Assembly: GCA_026418625.1 (NCBI GenBank)
Contig: JAOABA010000023.1
Location: 1 to 41,072 of the forward strand
DNA: 41,072 nucleotides
DNA from: Candidatus Kapaibacterium sp.
GTDB taxonomy: Bacteria > Bacteroidota > Ignavibacteria > Kapaibacteriales > UBA2268
Reading direction: 5' to 3'
The translations under genes and the position numbers were made by a program. The stretch's first letter is position 1. Every line of letters begins with the position of its first letter. Positions 24,571 through 32,340 of the stretch are shown here, in pieces. Under the pieces are notes generated by a model, which saw nothing but the letters and a program-made list of their open reading frames with translations, searched no databases and was not told the origin of the DNA.

Positions 24571-25620
24571 ATGTTTTTGATATTCAAATTTAAGTCAAAT
24601 CCGTATGTTTTGTTTTTAATGTCACTCTTTTTGTTGCTCTCCGTTTCTTGCACAAAAGAAAAGAAAGATCCACCAAAGAGTATGGAACAAATTAGAAAAG
24701 AAAAAGGGGTGCCTGTTGTAGTTAAAACTATTGAATACTCCAATTTTGAAAAAAGCCTTTCATTTATTTGCAAACTGTCTGGAATACAGGAGGCAACTGC
24801 CTCGTCTATGATTGGTGATAATGTCCAAAAAATCAGATTTAAGATTGGTGATAATGTCAGACAAGGTCAAGTTGTAGTTGAATTTCCAACTTCTAATCCA
24901 TCAATTCAATATACTCAGGCAAAAGTAGCATTCGAAAATGCTGAAAAATTATATAACAGAATGAAAGAATTAGTTCAAGCCGGAGAAACCTCACAACTGA
25001 ATTTTGATAATGTTGAAACTCAATACCTTGTTGCAAAAAGAAATTGGGAATCTGTTAGGCAAATGGTTAATATTGAGGCACCTATCAGCGGCAAAATAAT
25101 TGAAATGTTTGTTAAAGAAGGTGAATATATAGATAGGGGGAAGCCACTTTTCACCGTTAGCCAACTTCACAAAATGAAAGCAAAGATTTGGGTTTCAGAG
25201 TCTGAAATTGGTTATCTTAAGCTCGGTCAACCTGCAACATTAATATTTGGAAATGAAGAATTCACTGGTAAAATTGCTGAGTTGGGTTTAGCTATTGATA
25301 AATATACAAAAGCTTTTGGTGTTGAGGTTCATTTTGATAATCAAAAAGGTAAGCTAAAAAGTGGTATTACAACAGAGTTAAAAGTTAGAATATATAGTAA
25401 TCCAAGGGCAATAGTAGTCCCTTCAAATCTAATTCAAAGGTCTAATGGCAATGCTTATGTTTATGTTGTAGAAGGTGATAAAGCTGTATTAAAGGAAGTT
25501 AAATTAGGTGTGAAATCTGATATTGATTATGAAATTCTTTCTGGATTGAATCCCGGTGATAAACTTATCATCGAAGGTCAAGGTCTTTTGCAGGATGGTG
25601 TTAAAGTAGCTATTAAGTAA
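24571..25620 (+). CDS. RND efflux periplasmic adaptor (membrane fusion) lipoprotein
   Basis: 349 residues. The lipobox LSVSC gives a lipidated Cys27, anchoring it to a membrane. The rest has adaptor architecture: biotinyl-lipoyl halves (KIRFKIGDNVRQGQVVVEFP and IEAPISGKIIEMFVKEGEYI), a short alpha hairpin (YTQAKVAFENAEKLYNRMKE), and beta-barrel and membrane-proximal domains (GQPATLIFGNEEFTGKIAEL, GLNPGDKLIIEGQGLLQDGV). It bridges the TolC-like channel and the RND pump. The RND start follows by 10 bp, with GAGG as ribosome binding site. Confidence 0.93.
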   Translation: MFLIFKFKSNPYVLFLMSLFLLLSVSCTKEKKDPPKSMEQIRKEKGVPVVVKTIEYSNFEKSLSFICKLSGIQEATASSMIGDNVQKIRFKIGDNVRQGQVVVEFPTSNPSIQYTQAKVAFENAEKLYNRMKELVQAGETSQLNFDNVETQYLVAKRNWESVRQMVNIEAPISGKIIEMFVKEGEYIDRGKPLFTVSQLHKMKAKIWVSESEIGYLKLGQPATLIFGNEEFTGKIAELGLAIDKYTKAFGVEVHFDNQKGKLKSGITTELKVRIYSNPRAIVVPSNLIQRSNGNAYVYVVEGDKAVLKEVKLGVKSDIDYEILSGLNPGDKLIIEGQGLLQDGVKVAIK

Positions 25621-25630
25621 GAGGTAAATT

Positions 25631-28600
25631 ATGAATGTAGCAAAAATATCAGTAACCAGACCAGTAATGATCACAATGATCATATCTGTCTTTTTAATTT
25701 TCGGTATAATTGGATATCTCACTCTTAACCTTAATCTTTTTCCTGATGTAGAAATACCGTATGTTACAGTTTCAACTGTATATCCCGGAGCTGGTCCTAA
25801 AGAAGTCGAAACACTTATTAGCAAAAGGGTTGAAGAAGTTGTTTCAACTATTTCACAGATTGACAGAGTTGAGTCATACTCAATGGACGGTATGTCAATA
25901 GTTATGATACAATTTAGAATAGGTAAAAATGTTAATTTGGCGCATCAGGAAGTAAAGGACAAAGTTGATGAAATACTTAATAAACTTCCAACTGATGCAA
26001 AAAAGCCAATTATCCAGAAAGTCGATTTTAAGGCTTTTCCTGTTGTTAATCTGGTTTTGAGCGGTCCTTTGAACCCAAGAGAAATGTATGAATTGGCAGA
26101 TAAAAGATTAAAAGACAGATTTTCTCAAATTTCCGGTGTCGCTAAAGTTGATATTGCCGGTGGGCAGGAAAGAATAGTTAAAATTAGCTTGGATAGTAAA
26201 GTTGCTTTTGAAAATTCAATATCACTTCCCCAGCTTTTACAAATTCTAAAAGCCCATAATATGGACATCCCCGGTGGATATTTCCAGATTAAAGATCAGG
26301 AATTCACTGTTAGATTGAAAGGTGAATTTAATGATATAGAAGCTATCAGAGAATTGGAAATACCGACAATGTTCGGTCCAAAAAAACTAAGACAAATAGC
26401 AACCGTTAGTGATAGTGGAAAAGACATACGTAGATTATCTATTTATCATAATTTAAAGGAAAATTACAAAAATGAGAATGTTATTTTATTTGGTATAGTC
26501 AAAGCGGCTGAAGGAAATGTTGTTAATGTTGCTAATTCAATTAGGGAAGTATTGCCTGAAATTGAAAATACATTACCAAAAGGATGTAAATTAGAAATAG
26601 TCAAAGACGCCTCGGAATTTGTGAAAAGCTCCGTAAACGACACGATGAGTAATGTCATTCTGGGGGTTATCATAACTTCGATAATTCTATTCATTTTCTT
26701 AAGGGATTTACGTTCAACATTCATCGTTGCTCTGTCAATGCCAACTTCTATTATTTCAACATTCTTTTTGTTAAAAGCTGCCGGCTTGTCGCTTAATATG
26801 ATGACACTTATGGGATTATCAGTAACAGTTGGTGTGCTTGTTGCAAATTCGATTGTTGTAATCGAAAATATTTTCAGGCATAAGAGTCTCGGTGAAAACA
26901 ATCAAAATTCCGCAATTAAAGGAACAACCGAGGTTGCTTTGGCGGTAATGGCTTCGACATTGACTAATTTAGTGGTTTTTATACCTATTATAAATATGTC
27001 CTCGATTGTGGGTATGTATCTGCGTGAATTTGCACTTTCAGCAACTTTTGCTACCATTTTTTCTCTTATTATGTCATTCACGCTGACCCCAATGCTATCA
27101 TCATTAATATTACCGAAAGAAGTAAAAACAGGTAAAATAAAGGCTTTCTTCGACTCTTTAGAAAACAAAACAACTGATTTATATGCAAAATCATTAAATT
27201 TTGTTTTGAAAAACAAGTGGGTTAGCTTTGCAACTTTGTCTATAACTTTGATAGCATTTGTTATTATAGTAGGATTTTATGGTCCAAAATTGGGTTTTGA
27301 ATTCATTCCTGCAATTGATGATGGTCTCATAAAAATTGAAGTTGAATATCCTGAAGGTTATAATCTACAAACTACAATTTCATCCCTGAATGAAATAGGG
27401 GAGAGGCTCAAAAAGAACAAAGAAATTCATCATATTTCTTATGACATTGGTCAAATTGGTTTTTTGGACGTCGGGACTAATATGGCTAAGATTGATGTTA
27501 AATTAGTGGACGTCAGTCAAAGAGATAAAAGTCTCCAAAAGATGATATCAATTTTTGTTGCTCAATTAGCAGACATTCCGGGTGCAAAAATCAAGGTTTC
27601 TAAAGGCACTGAAATGGGCGAAGGGACTGCCCCTGTTACTTTTTATGTTCTTGGTCAGGACATTGCTGTTTTAGAACAATTAAAAGAGAAGATTATCAAA
27701 AAAGTGAAAGATACTCCCGGTCTAATTAATTTTGATAATAGCAGCAAAACAGGTAAACCCGAAATAACTATCGTTCCCAAGCGTGAGAAATTGATTGAAG
27801 CCGGGCTATCTGTTTCTGATTTAGCTTTTACTCTTAGGTCTGCTATCGAAGGTCTTGAGTCATCGAAATATAGAGAGTTTGGAAATGAATATGATATCGT
27901 CGTTACTTTAAACGATGAATCTGTTAATTCTCCCGATAAAATTGGGAATATACCGATTATCTCTCAAAGTGGCGGAACATATCGTTTAGCTCAATTGGCT
28001 GATATTAAATTTTCACAAGGCTTTTCGAGAATTCTTCACAGGGATAAATATGTTGCAATTCAATTTACAGGTTCAACTGCAGAGGGTTTTCCTCTTGGTA
28101 ACGTTACAGCTGAAGTAAACAATAGACTAAGTGAAATAAGCTTTCCAAAAGGTTATTCCTATGTTTGGGGTGGCAATACAAAAATGATGAATGAAATGTT
28201 TTCTGATATGGCTTTTGCTTTCATACTCGCAGTTGTTTTGACTTATATGCTGATAGCTGCATTACTGGAGAGCTTCGTTCAACCATTATTTATTATGCTA
28301 ACAATTGTTCTTGCTTTGATGGGAGCTTTACCTGCTCTTTATTACACCGACACATCACTTGGTATTACATCAATTATGGGAATAATTATGCTCATTGGTA
28401 TAGTAGTAAATAATGCTATCTTACTCCTTGATTATGCGAATCAGCTGCGAAGAACCGAAGGAATGCCAGCAAGAGAAGCTCTTTTGAAAGCTGGAACTGT
28501 TAAATTCAAACCTCAGATAATGTCTGCTACTGCTCTTATGCTTGGTATGTTACCGATGGCTCTTGGAATTGGTGAAGCCGGAAGTGAAGTTAGAACTCCA

Positions 28601-28708
28601 ATGGGTATCGTTAGTATATCAGGTTTATTTGCTGCGACTATTATGACAGTTTATGTAATACCTGCAATTTATTACTTATTAAGCAGGAAAAGAAAGAAAG
28701 CAATATAA
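25631..28708 (+). CDS. RND efflux transporter permease (HAE1/AcrB-like)
   Basis: 1025 residues, two repeats of six membrane helices with large periplasmic loops, as in AcrB: helix 1 after RPVMITMIISVFLIF, FPDVEIPYVTVSTVYPGAGP, the MTLMGLSVTVGVLVANSIVV helix 4, GFEFIPAIDDGLIKIEVEYP at the second half start, and LIGIVVNNAILLLDYANQLR in helix 10. In AcrB helix 4 carries Asp407-Asp408 for proton relay; here the positions are Ala405-Asn406, and the helix 10 Lys is Asn. Most relatives keep at least one Asp (often DN). The pump may use a different coupling. Substrate unknown; the TetR gene in front suggests induction by a toxic compound. Confidence 0.93.
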   Translation: MNVAKISVTRPVMITMIISVFLIFGIIGYLTLNLNLFPDVEIPYVTVSTVYPGAGPKEVETLISKRVEEVVSTISQIDRVESYSMDGMSIVMIQFRIGKNVNLAHQEVKDKVDEILNKLPTDAKKPIIQKVDFKAFPVVNLVLSGPLNPREMYELADKRLKDRFSQISGVAKVDIAGGQERIVKISLDSKVAFENSISLPQLLQILKAHNMDIPGGYFQIKDQEFTVRLKGEFNDIEAIRELEIPTMFGPKKLRQIATVSDSGKDIRRLSIYHNLKENYKNENVILFGIVKAAEGNVVNVANSIREVLPEIENTLPKGCKLEIVKDASEFVKSSVNDTMSNVILGVIITSIILFIFLRDLRSTFIVALSMPTSIISTFFLLKAAGLSLNMMTLMGLSVTVGVLVANSIVVIENIFRHKSLGENNQNSAIKGTTEVALAVMASTLTNLVVFIPIINMSSIVGMYLREFALSATFATIFSLIMSFTLTPMLSSLILPKEVKTGKIKAFFDSLENKTTDLYAKSLNFVLKNKWVSFATLSITLIAFVIIVGFYGPKLGFEFIPAIDDGLIKIEVEYPEGYNLQTTISSLNEIGERLKKNKEIHHISYDIGQIGFLDVGTNMAKIDVKLVDVSQRDKSLQKMISIFVAQLADIPGAKIKVSKGTEMGEGTAPVTFYVLGQDIAVLEQLKEKIIKKVKDTPGLINFDNSSKTGKPEITIVPKREKLIEAGLSVSDLAFTLRSAIEGLESSKYREFGNEYDIVVTLNDESVNSPDKIGNIPIISQSGGTYRLAQLADIKFSQGFSRILHRDKYVAIQFTGSTAEGFPLGNVTAEVNNRLSEISFPKGYSYVWGGNTKMMNEMFSDMAFAFILAVVLTYMLIAALLESFVQPLFIMLTIVLALMGALPALYYTDTSLGITSIMGIIMLIGIVVNNAILLLDYANQLRRTEGMPAREALLKAGTVKFKPQIMSATALMLGMLPMALGIGEAGSEVRTPMGIVSISGLFAATIMTVYVIPAIYYLLSRKRKKAI

Positions 28709-28712
28709 AGAT

Positions 28713-29171
28713 TTAAGTTAAATCGCTGCCGGAAGTCAGTTTTTCAAGATCAGCAAGGTCTTGTAATCTTCCGGTGGCTTTTTTGTTTTGTTTGAGATCA
28801 TCCAAACCGATAAAATTAATTTTTAAATCATCATAAAGAATTATTTGTTTATTTTTAAAACAATAATCAAACTCAACTCCATCATACGAGTTAATAATAT
28901 TAATTTTATTCGGTGGATTACCTAATTGAATGATTAACTGAGGGTTTAAAAAGTCATCTTTAGTAATATTTAATGAACCAAAACCAAAGTCTTTTAATTT
29001 TTTTAACATTTTTAATGAATTTTCTTCGGAAATTTCTATCCAAATATCAAAATCTTTTGTATAACGAGGATGTCCGTAATATGCAACGGCATATCCACCA
29101 ACTACTAAGTATTTGACATCATTTTCGTTTAAGAACTTTATAAACTCTCTGAAATCCTTGTTCAGAACCAT
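28713..29171 (-). CDS. Nucleotidyltransferase-fold protein (MNT/AbiEii-like), toxin-antitoxin-like pair
   Basis: 152 residues. The polymerase-beta-type nucleotidyltransferase signature is visible: YLVVGGYAVAYYGHPRYTKD followed by FDIWIE, where Gly-Gly and Asp-x-Asp are the nucleotide and metal binding residues. The C-terminal KKATGRLQDLADLEKL is also conserved in this family. It overlaps the preceding small gene by 53 bp; the pair recurs in many bacteria. Related MNT domains act as antitoxins or toxins by nucleotidylating proteins or tRNA, so a toxin-antitoxin role is plausible but not shown. The pair sits directly behind uvrB. Confidence 0.8.
   Translation of the reverse strand: MVLNKDFREFIKFLNENDVKYLVVGGYAVAYYGHPRYTKDFDIWIEISEENSLKMLKKLKDFGFGSLNITKDDFLNPQLIIQLGNPPNKINIINSYDGVEFDYCFKNKQIILYDDLKINFIGLDDLKQNKKATGRLQDLADLEKLTSGSDLT
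28729..28784 (+). terminator. Intrinsic terminator of the efflux operon, inside the convergent gene
   Basis: CCGGAAG (28729-28735) pairs with CTTCCGG (28768-28774), with an inner CAAGA/TCTTG stem, followed by TGGC and six T. It is 20 bp past the RND stop and lies within the 3' coding end of the minus-strand nucleotidyltransferase gene. Confidence 0.55.
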
Positions 29172-29316
29172 ATTTCCACTTGTTATATTCTTGTCTAATT
29201 TCTTCTAATGCTTCTAATCTTTTCTCTGGTGGTTGCGAAAGCCAATAGTTTAAATCACTTTCCTTATCTTTCAGTTTTATCTTTTTTACTATTGTTTTAT
29301 CCATATCTTTGTCCAT
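29119..29316 (-). CDS. Small partner of the nucleotidyltransferase
   Basis: About 65 residues: MDKDMDKTIVKKIKLKDKES, YWLSQPPEKRLEALEEIRQE and GFQRVYKVLKRK. The YWLSqPPEeRLEALE...Y core with a basic QRV.KV tail is one I recognise from small genes placed just before nucleotidyltransferase genes. Starts are unclear: ATG at 29367 overlaps the end of uvrB, ATG at 29316 and 29304 fit the family better, and none has a good Shine-Dalgarno. I give 29316. A TATACT box a few bp upstream could be its own -10. It overlaps the nucleotidyltransferase gene by 53 bp, a sign of strong coupling. Confidence 0.65.
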   Translation of the reverse strand: MDKDMDKTIVKKIKLKDKESDLNYWLSQPPEKRLEALEEIRQEYNKWKYGSEQGFQRVYKVLKRK

Positions 29317-29351
29317 ATTATTAGTATAATGACGTAAAACAAAGATATTAT

Positions 29352-31406
29352 TTATTTTTTCTTCCATTTTAACTTTGAAATACCCTCAGCGGATTGTATC
29401 CTTTGTATTTCATCTCTTAGCATAGCGGCTCTTTCAAAATCAAGTTCTCTTGCTGCTTTTTTCATTTCGATAAACATATTGTCAAGCATTTCCTGCCTTT
29501 GTTCTGGCGTTAGATATTTGATAACAGGTTCTGCTGATTTCATTATTTTTTGATGTTCTATATCATCAATTCTTTGCTTCCTTTGTGTTTGAATGTCAGC
29601 GATAGAAGTTGAACTTAGAATTTCTTCAAGTGTTTTGTAAACTGTTTTGGGATTAATGTTGTTTTCGATGTTGTATTGCATTTGTAATGCTCTTCGTCGG
29701 TTTGTTTCCTCAATTACTTTTTGCATAGAATTCGTGATATTATCAGCATAAAGAATAACTAAACCATCAACATTCCTTGCTGTTCTACCAGCTATCTGCA
29801 TCAAAGACCTTTCACTCCTTAAGAAACCTTCTTTATCGGCATCAAGAATAGCTACCAAAGACACTTCTGGTAAATCCAAACCTTCTCTTAATAAATTGAC
29901 ACCCACAAGAACATCATAAGTGCCTAATCTTAAATTCCTGATTATCTCCACTCTTTCCAATGAGTCTATATCAGAATGGATATATGCAACTTTGATATTA
30001 AGATTTTGCAGATAATCAGTTAAATCCTCAGACATTCTTTTTGTTAAAGTTGTAACAAGGACTCTTTCGCCTTTTTTCGTTCTTTCTCGGATTTCATTTA
30101 ATAAATCATCAATTTGAGTTTTTACCGGACGAACACTAATTTCTGGATCTACTAAACCTGTAGGTCTTATTAATTGTTCAACAATGATTCCCTCGCATTT
30201 TTCTAACTCATAAGGTCCCGGCGTGGCACTAACAAAAATCACTTGGTTTATAAGCGATTCGAATTCTTCGAATTTGAGTGGTCTGTTTTCGAGTGCAGAA
30301 GGAAGTCTGAAACCGTGATCAACTAAGGTCTGCTTTCGGGATCTATCACCATTATACATAGCTCTTAATTGAGGAATTGTAACGTGGCTTTCATCAATAA
30401 TCATTAAGTAATCTTCAGGGAAATAATGAAGTAAGGTCTGAGGTGTTTCTCCAAATGTTCTGCCGGATAAGTGCATCGAATAATTTTCGATTCCACTGCA
30501 ATATCCTACTTCTTTCATCATCTCAAGATCAAAAATAGTTCTTTGTTCAAGTCTTTGAGCCTCAAGGAGTTTATCTTGAGAACGTAGAACTTTTAATCTA
30601 TCGTAAAGTTCATCTCTTATGTCACTCATAGCTTTCTGCAATCTGGCTTCCGAAGTAACAAATAATTTTGCTGGAAACAAAGTTACTGATTCTATTTCGT
30701 TAATTATTTTCCCTGAAAAAGAGTCTATAAATGCTAATTTCTCAATCTCATCACCAAACATTTCTATTCTTAAAGCTGTTTGGGTTTCATAAGCTGGTAA
30801 AACATCAATGACATCTCCTCTAACCCTAAAGGTTCCCCTTGAAAAATCAAAATCATTCCTTGAGTAATAAAGGTCTGTCAGTTTGTAAATCAATTTTTGT
30901 CTATTAATGTTCATACCCACTCTTAAAGGCAAGAGTAAGGAAATAAAATCATCCTTTCGTCCGATGCTGTAAATACAGCTTACGGAGGCTACGATAATTA
31001 CATCACGCCGTTCTTCTACCAAAGCGCTTGTTGCCTTTAGTCTCAATCTATCGATTTCATCATTGATTGAAAAATCTTTCTCAATGTAAGTATCAGTAGT
31101 TGGTATATATGCTTCAGGTTGATAATAATCATAATATGATATAAAATATTCAACTGCATTATCAGGGAAGAAAGCACGAAACTCACTATAAAGCTGAGCA
31201 GCAAGTGTTTTATTAGGCGAAATTACAAGAGTCGGTTTTTGAACTTCTTGTATAACATTTGAAATAGTGAATGTTTTTCCTGAGCCAGTTACACCAAGCA
31301 AAGTCTGAAATTTATCTCCACGATTTAAACCTTCAACCAATTCTTTAATAGCTTTTGGTTGATCGCCCGCAGGTTTATAGCTCGAAACTAAATTAAATTT
31401 CCTCAT
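29352..31406 (-). CDS. uvrB: UvrABC excinuclease subunit B
   Basis: DNA-damage recognition and loading subunit of nucleotide excision repair. 684 residues, normal length. Walker A in [17 protein letters not shown], the beta-hairpin region [20 protein letters not shown], helicase motifs [10 protein letters not shown] and [28 protein letters not shown], and a C-terminal UVR motif ([20 protein letters not shown]) for UvrC contact. Starts [20 protein letters not shown]. Divergent from the M50-like gene. Confidence 0.98.
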   Translation of the reverse strand: MRKFNLVSSYKPAGDQPKAIKELVEGLNRGDKFQTLLGVTGSGKTFTISNVIQEVQKPTLVISPNKTLAAQLYSEFRAFFPDNAVEYFISYYDYYQPEAYIPTTDTYIEKDFSINDEIDRLRLKATSALVEERRDVIIVASVSCIYSIGRKDDFISLLLPLRVGMNINRQKLIYKLTDLYYSRNDFDFSRGTFRVRGDVIDVLPAYETQTALRIEMFGDEIEKLAFIDSFSGKIINEIESVTLFPAKLFVTSEARLQKAMSDIRDELYDRLKVLRSQDKLLEAQRLEQRTIFDLEMMKEVGYCSGIENYSMHLSGRTFGETPQTLLHYFPEDYLMIIDESHVTIPQLRAMYNGDRSRKQTLVDHGFRLPSALENRPLKFEEFESLINQVIFVSATPGPYELEKCEGIIVEQLIRPTGLVDPEISVRPVKTQIDDLLNEIRERTKKGERVLVTTLTKRMSEDLTDYLQNLNIKVAYIHSDIDSLERVEIIRNLRLGTYDVLVGVNLLREGLDLPEVSLVAILDADKEGFLRSERSLMQIAGRTARNVDGLVILYADNITNSMQKVIEETNRRRALQMQYNIENNINPKTVYKTLEEILSSTSIADIQTQRKQRIDDIEHQKIMKSAEPVIKYLTPEQRQEMLDNMFIEMKKAARELDFERAAMLRDEIQRIQSAEGISKLKWKKK

Positions 31407-31499
31407 TTTCTAAAATTTTTTAAAAAAAACAATTAAATTAATAAAACCTTTCTTAAATTAAATTGATTTATTTTTGACTATTATATTTATTTATCAACA

Positions 31500-32222
31500 A
31501 TGACAAAAGAATCGGGTAAATATTTATTGATATTCTTCGGTTTTGGAATTGTTACATTTATTCTTTGGCAATTTCCATTCGGTCGGGTAGCACTTTATCC
31601 TTTTACAATCTTGGGAACTTGGTTTCACGAAATGGGACATGGTTTAACAGCTATGATTCTTGGAGGCAAATTCATTGAACTTGTAATTTTTCCTGATGGT
31701 TCAGGCTATGCAAGATTTACAACCGACTTGTTTTTAGGAAACATTGGTCAGGCACTTGTAGCTATGGGTGGACCTATTGGACCGACTATAGCAGGTTCTA
31801 TTTTTATTGTTTCGACAAAAAAAATGAAGCTCGGCAGAATTGTAATGTTTCTTCTTGGGTTGTTTATGTTGGTATCTGTTTTATTTTGGATAAGATCTTT
31901 TGTCGGTATTCTGATAATAGCACTACTGGGCATTTTGATAATATATATTTCAATTAAAGGTTCAGACAAATTGCAGATTTTATCTTTGCAATTCCTTGGA
32001 GTTCAAGCAATTATGAGTTTATATTTAAGTCTTGATTATTTATTCTCAGCAGGGGGAAATGTAGGTGGTAGTTCTTTTAACTCAGACACAGCCGTAATAG
32101 CTCAATACTTACTGCTTCCTCATTGGCTTTGGGCAATTTTAATATTAGCTTTTTCTGTCTTTATGATTTTTTTTAGTATTAAATTCACTTTTTCAGAAAA
32201 TAAAAAGAGACTAAATCAATGA
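31500..32222 (+). CDS. M50-like integral membrane metallopeptidase
   Basis: 240 residues with about five to six hydrophobic segments. The zinc motif is GTWFHEMGHGLTA: His43, Glu44 and His47 of HExxH, at the end of the first helix pair, followed by GGKFIELVIFPDGSGYARF, the pattern of M50B-like membrane proteins. The second ligand motif is less clear; a GGPIGPTIAGS loop is present. It is likely a membrane-embedded protease, substrate unknown. A 118-bp gap separates it from the M16 gene. Confidence 0.75.
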   Translation: MTKESGKYLLIFFGFGIVTFILWQFPFGRVALYPFTILGTWFHEMGHGLTAMILGGKFIELVIFPDGSGYARFTTDLFLGNIGQALVAMGGPIGPTIAGSIFIVSTKKMKLGRIVMFLLGLFMLVSVLFWIRSFVGILIIALLGILIIYISIKGSDKLQILSLQFLGVQAIMSLYLSLDYLFSAGGNVGGSSFNSDTAVIAQYLLLPHWLWAILILAFSVFMIFFSIKFTFSENKKRLNQ

Positions 32223-32340
32223 TAAAATGAGGCTTGTAATATCTGATAAACTTGAATTTTTATTAATTATTTGTTGTTATGAATATTAAAAAAATAATTT
32301 TATTTTTGTTTTTTATAATTAATTTTTATTGAAAAGTGCT

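Noticed and set aside
26464-26901. Long minus-strand open frame (145 codons) antisense to the RND pump
   Set aside because: It mirrors a well-conserved coding region, has no family resemblance or ribosome binding site, and is explained by codon use of the pump gene.
32279-32332. 17-codon ORF MNIKKIILFLFFIINFY before the M16 gene
   Set aside because: It looks like a signal-peptide start but stops after 17 codons with no Shine-Dalgarno; more likely chance in an AT-rich leader than a leader peptide.
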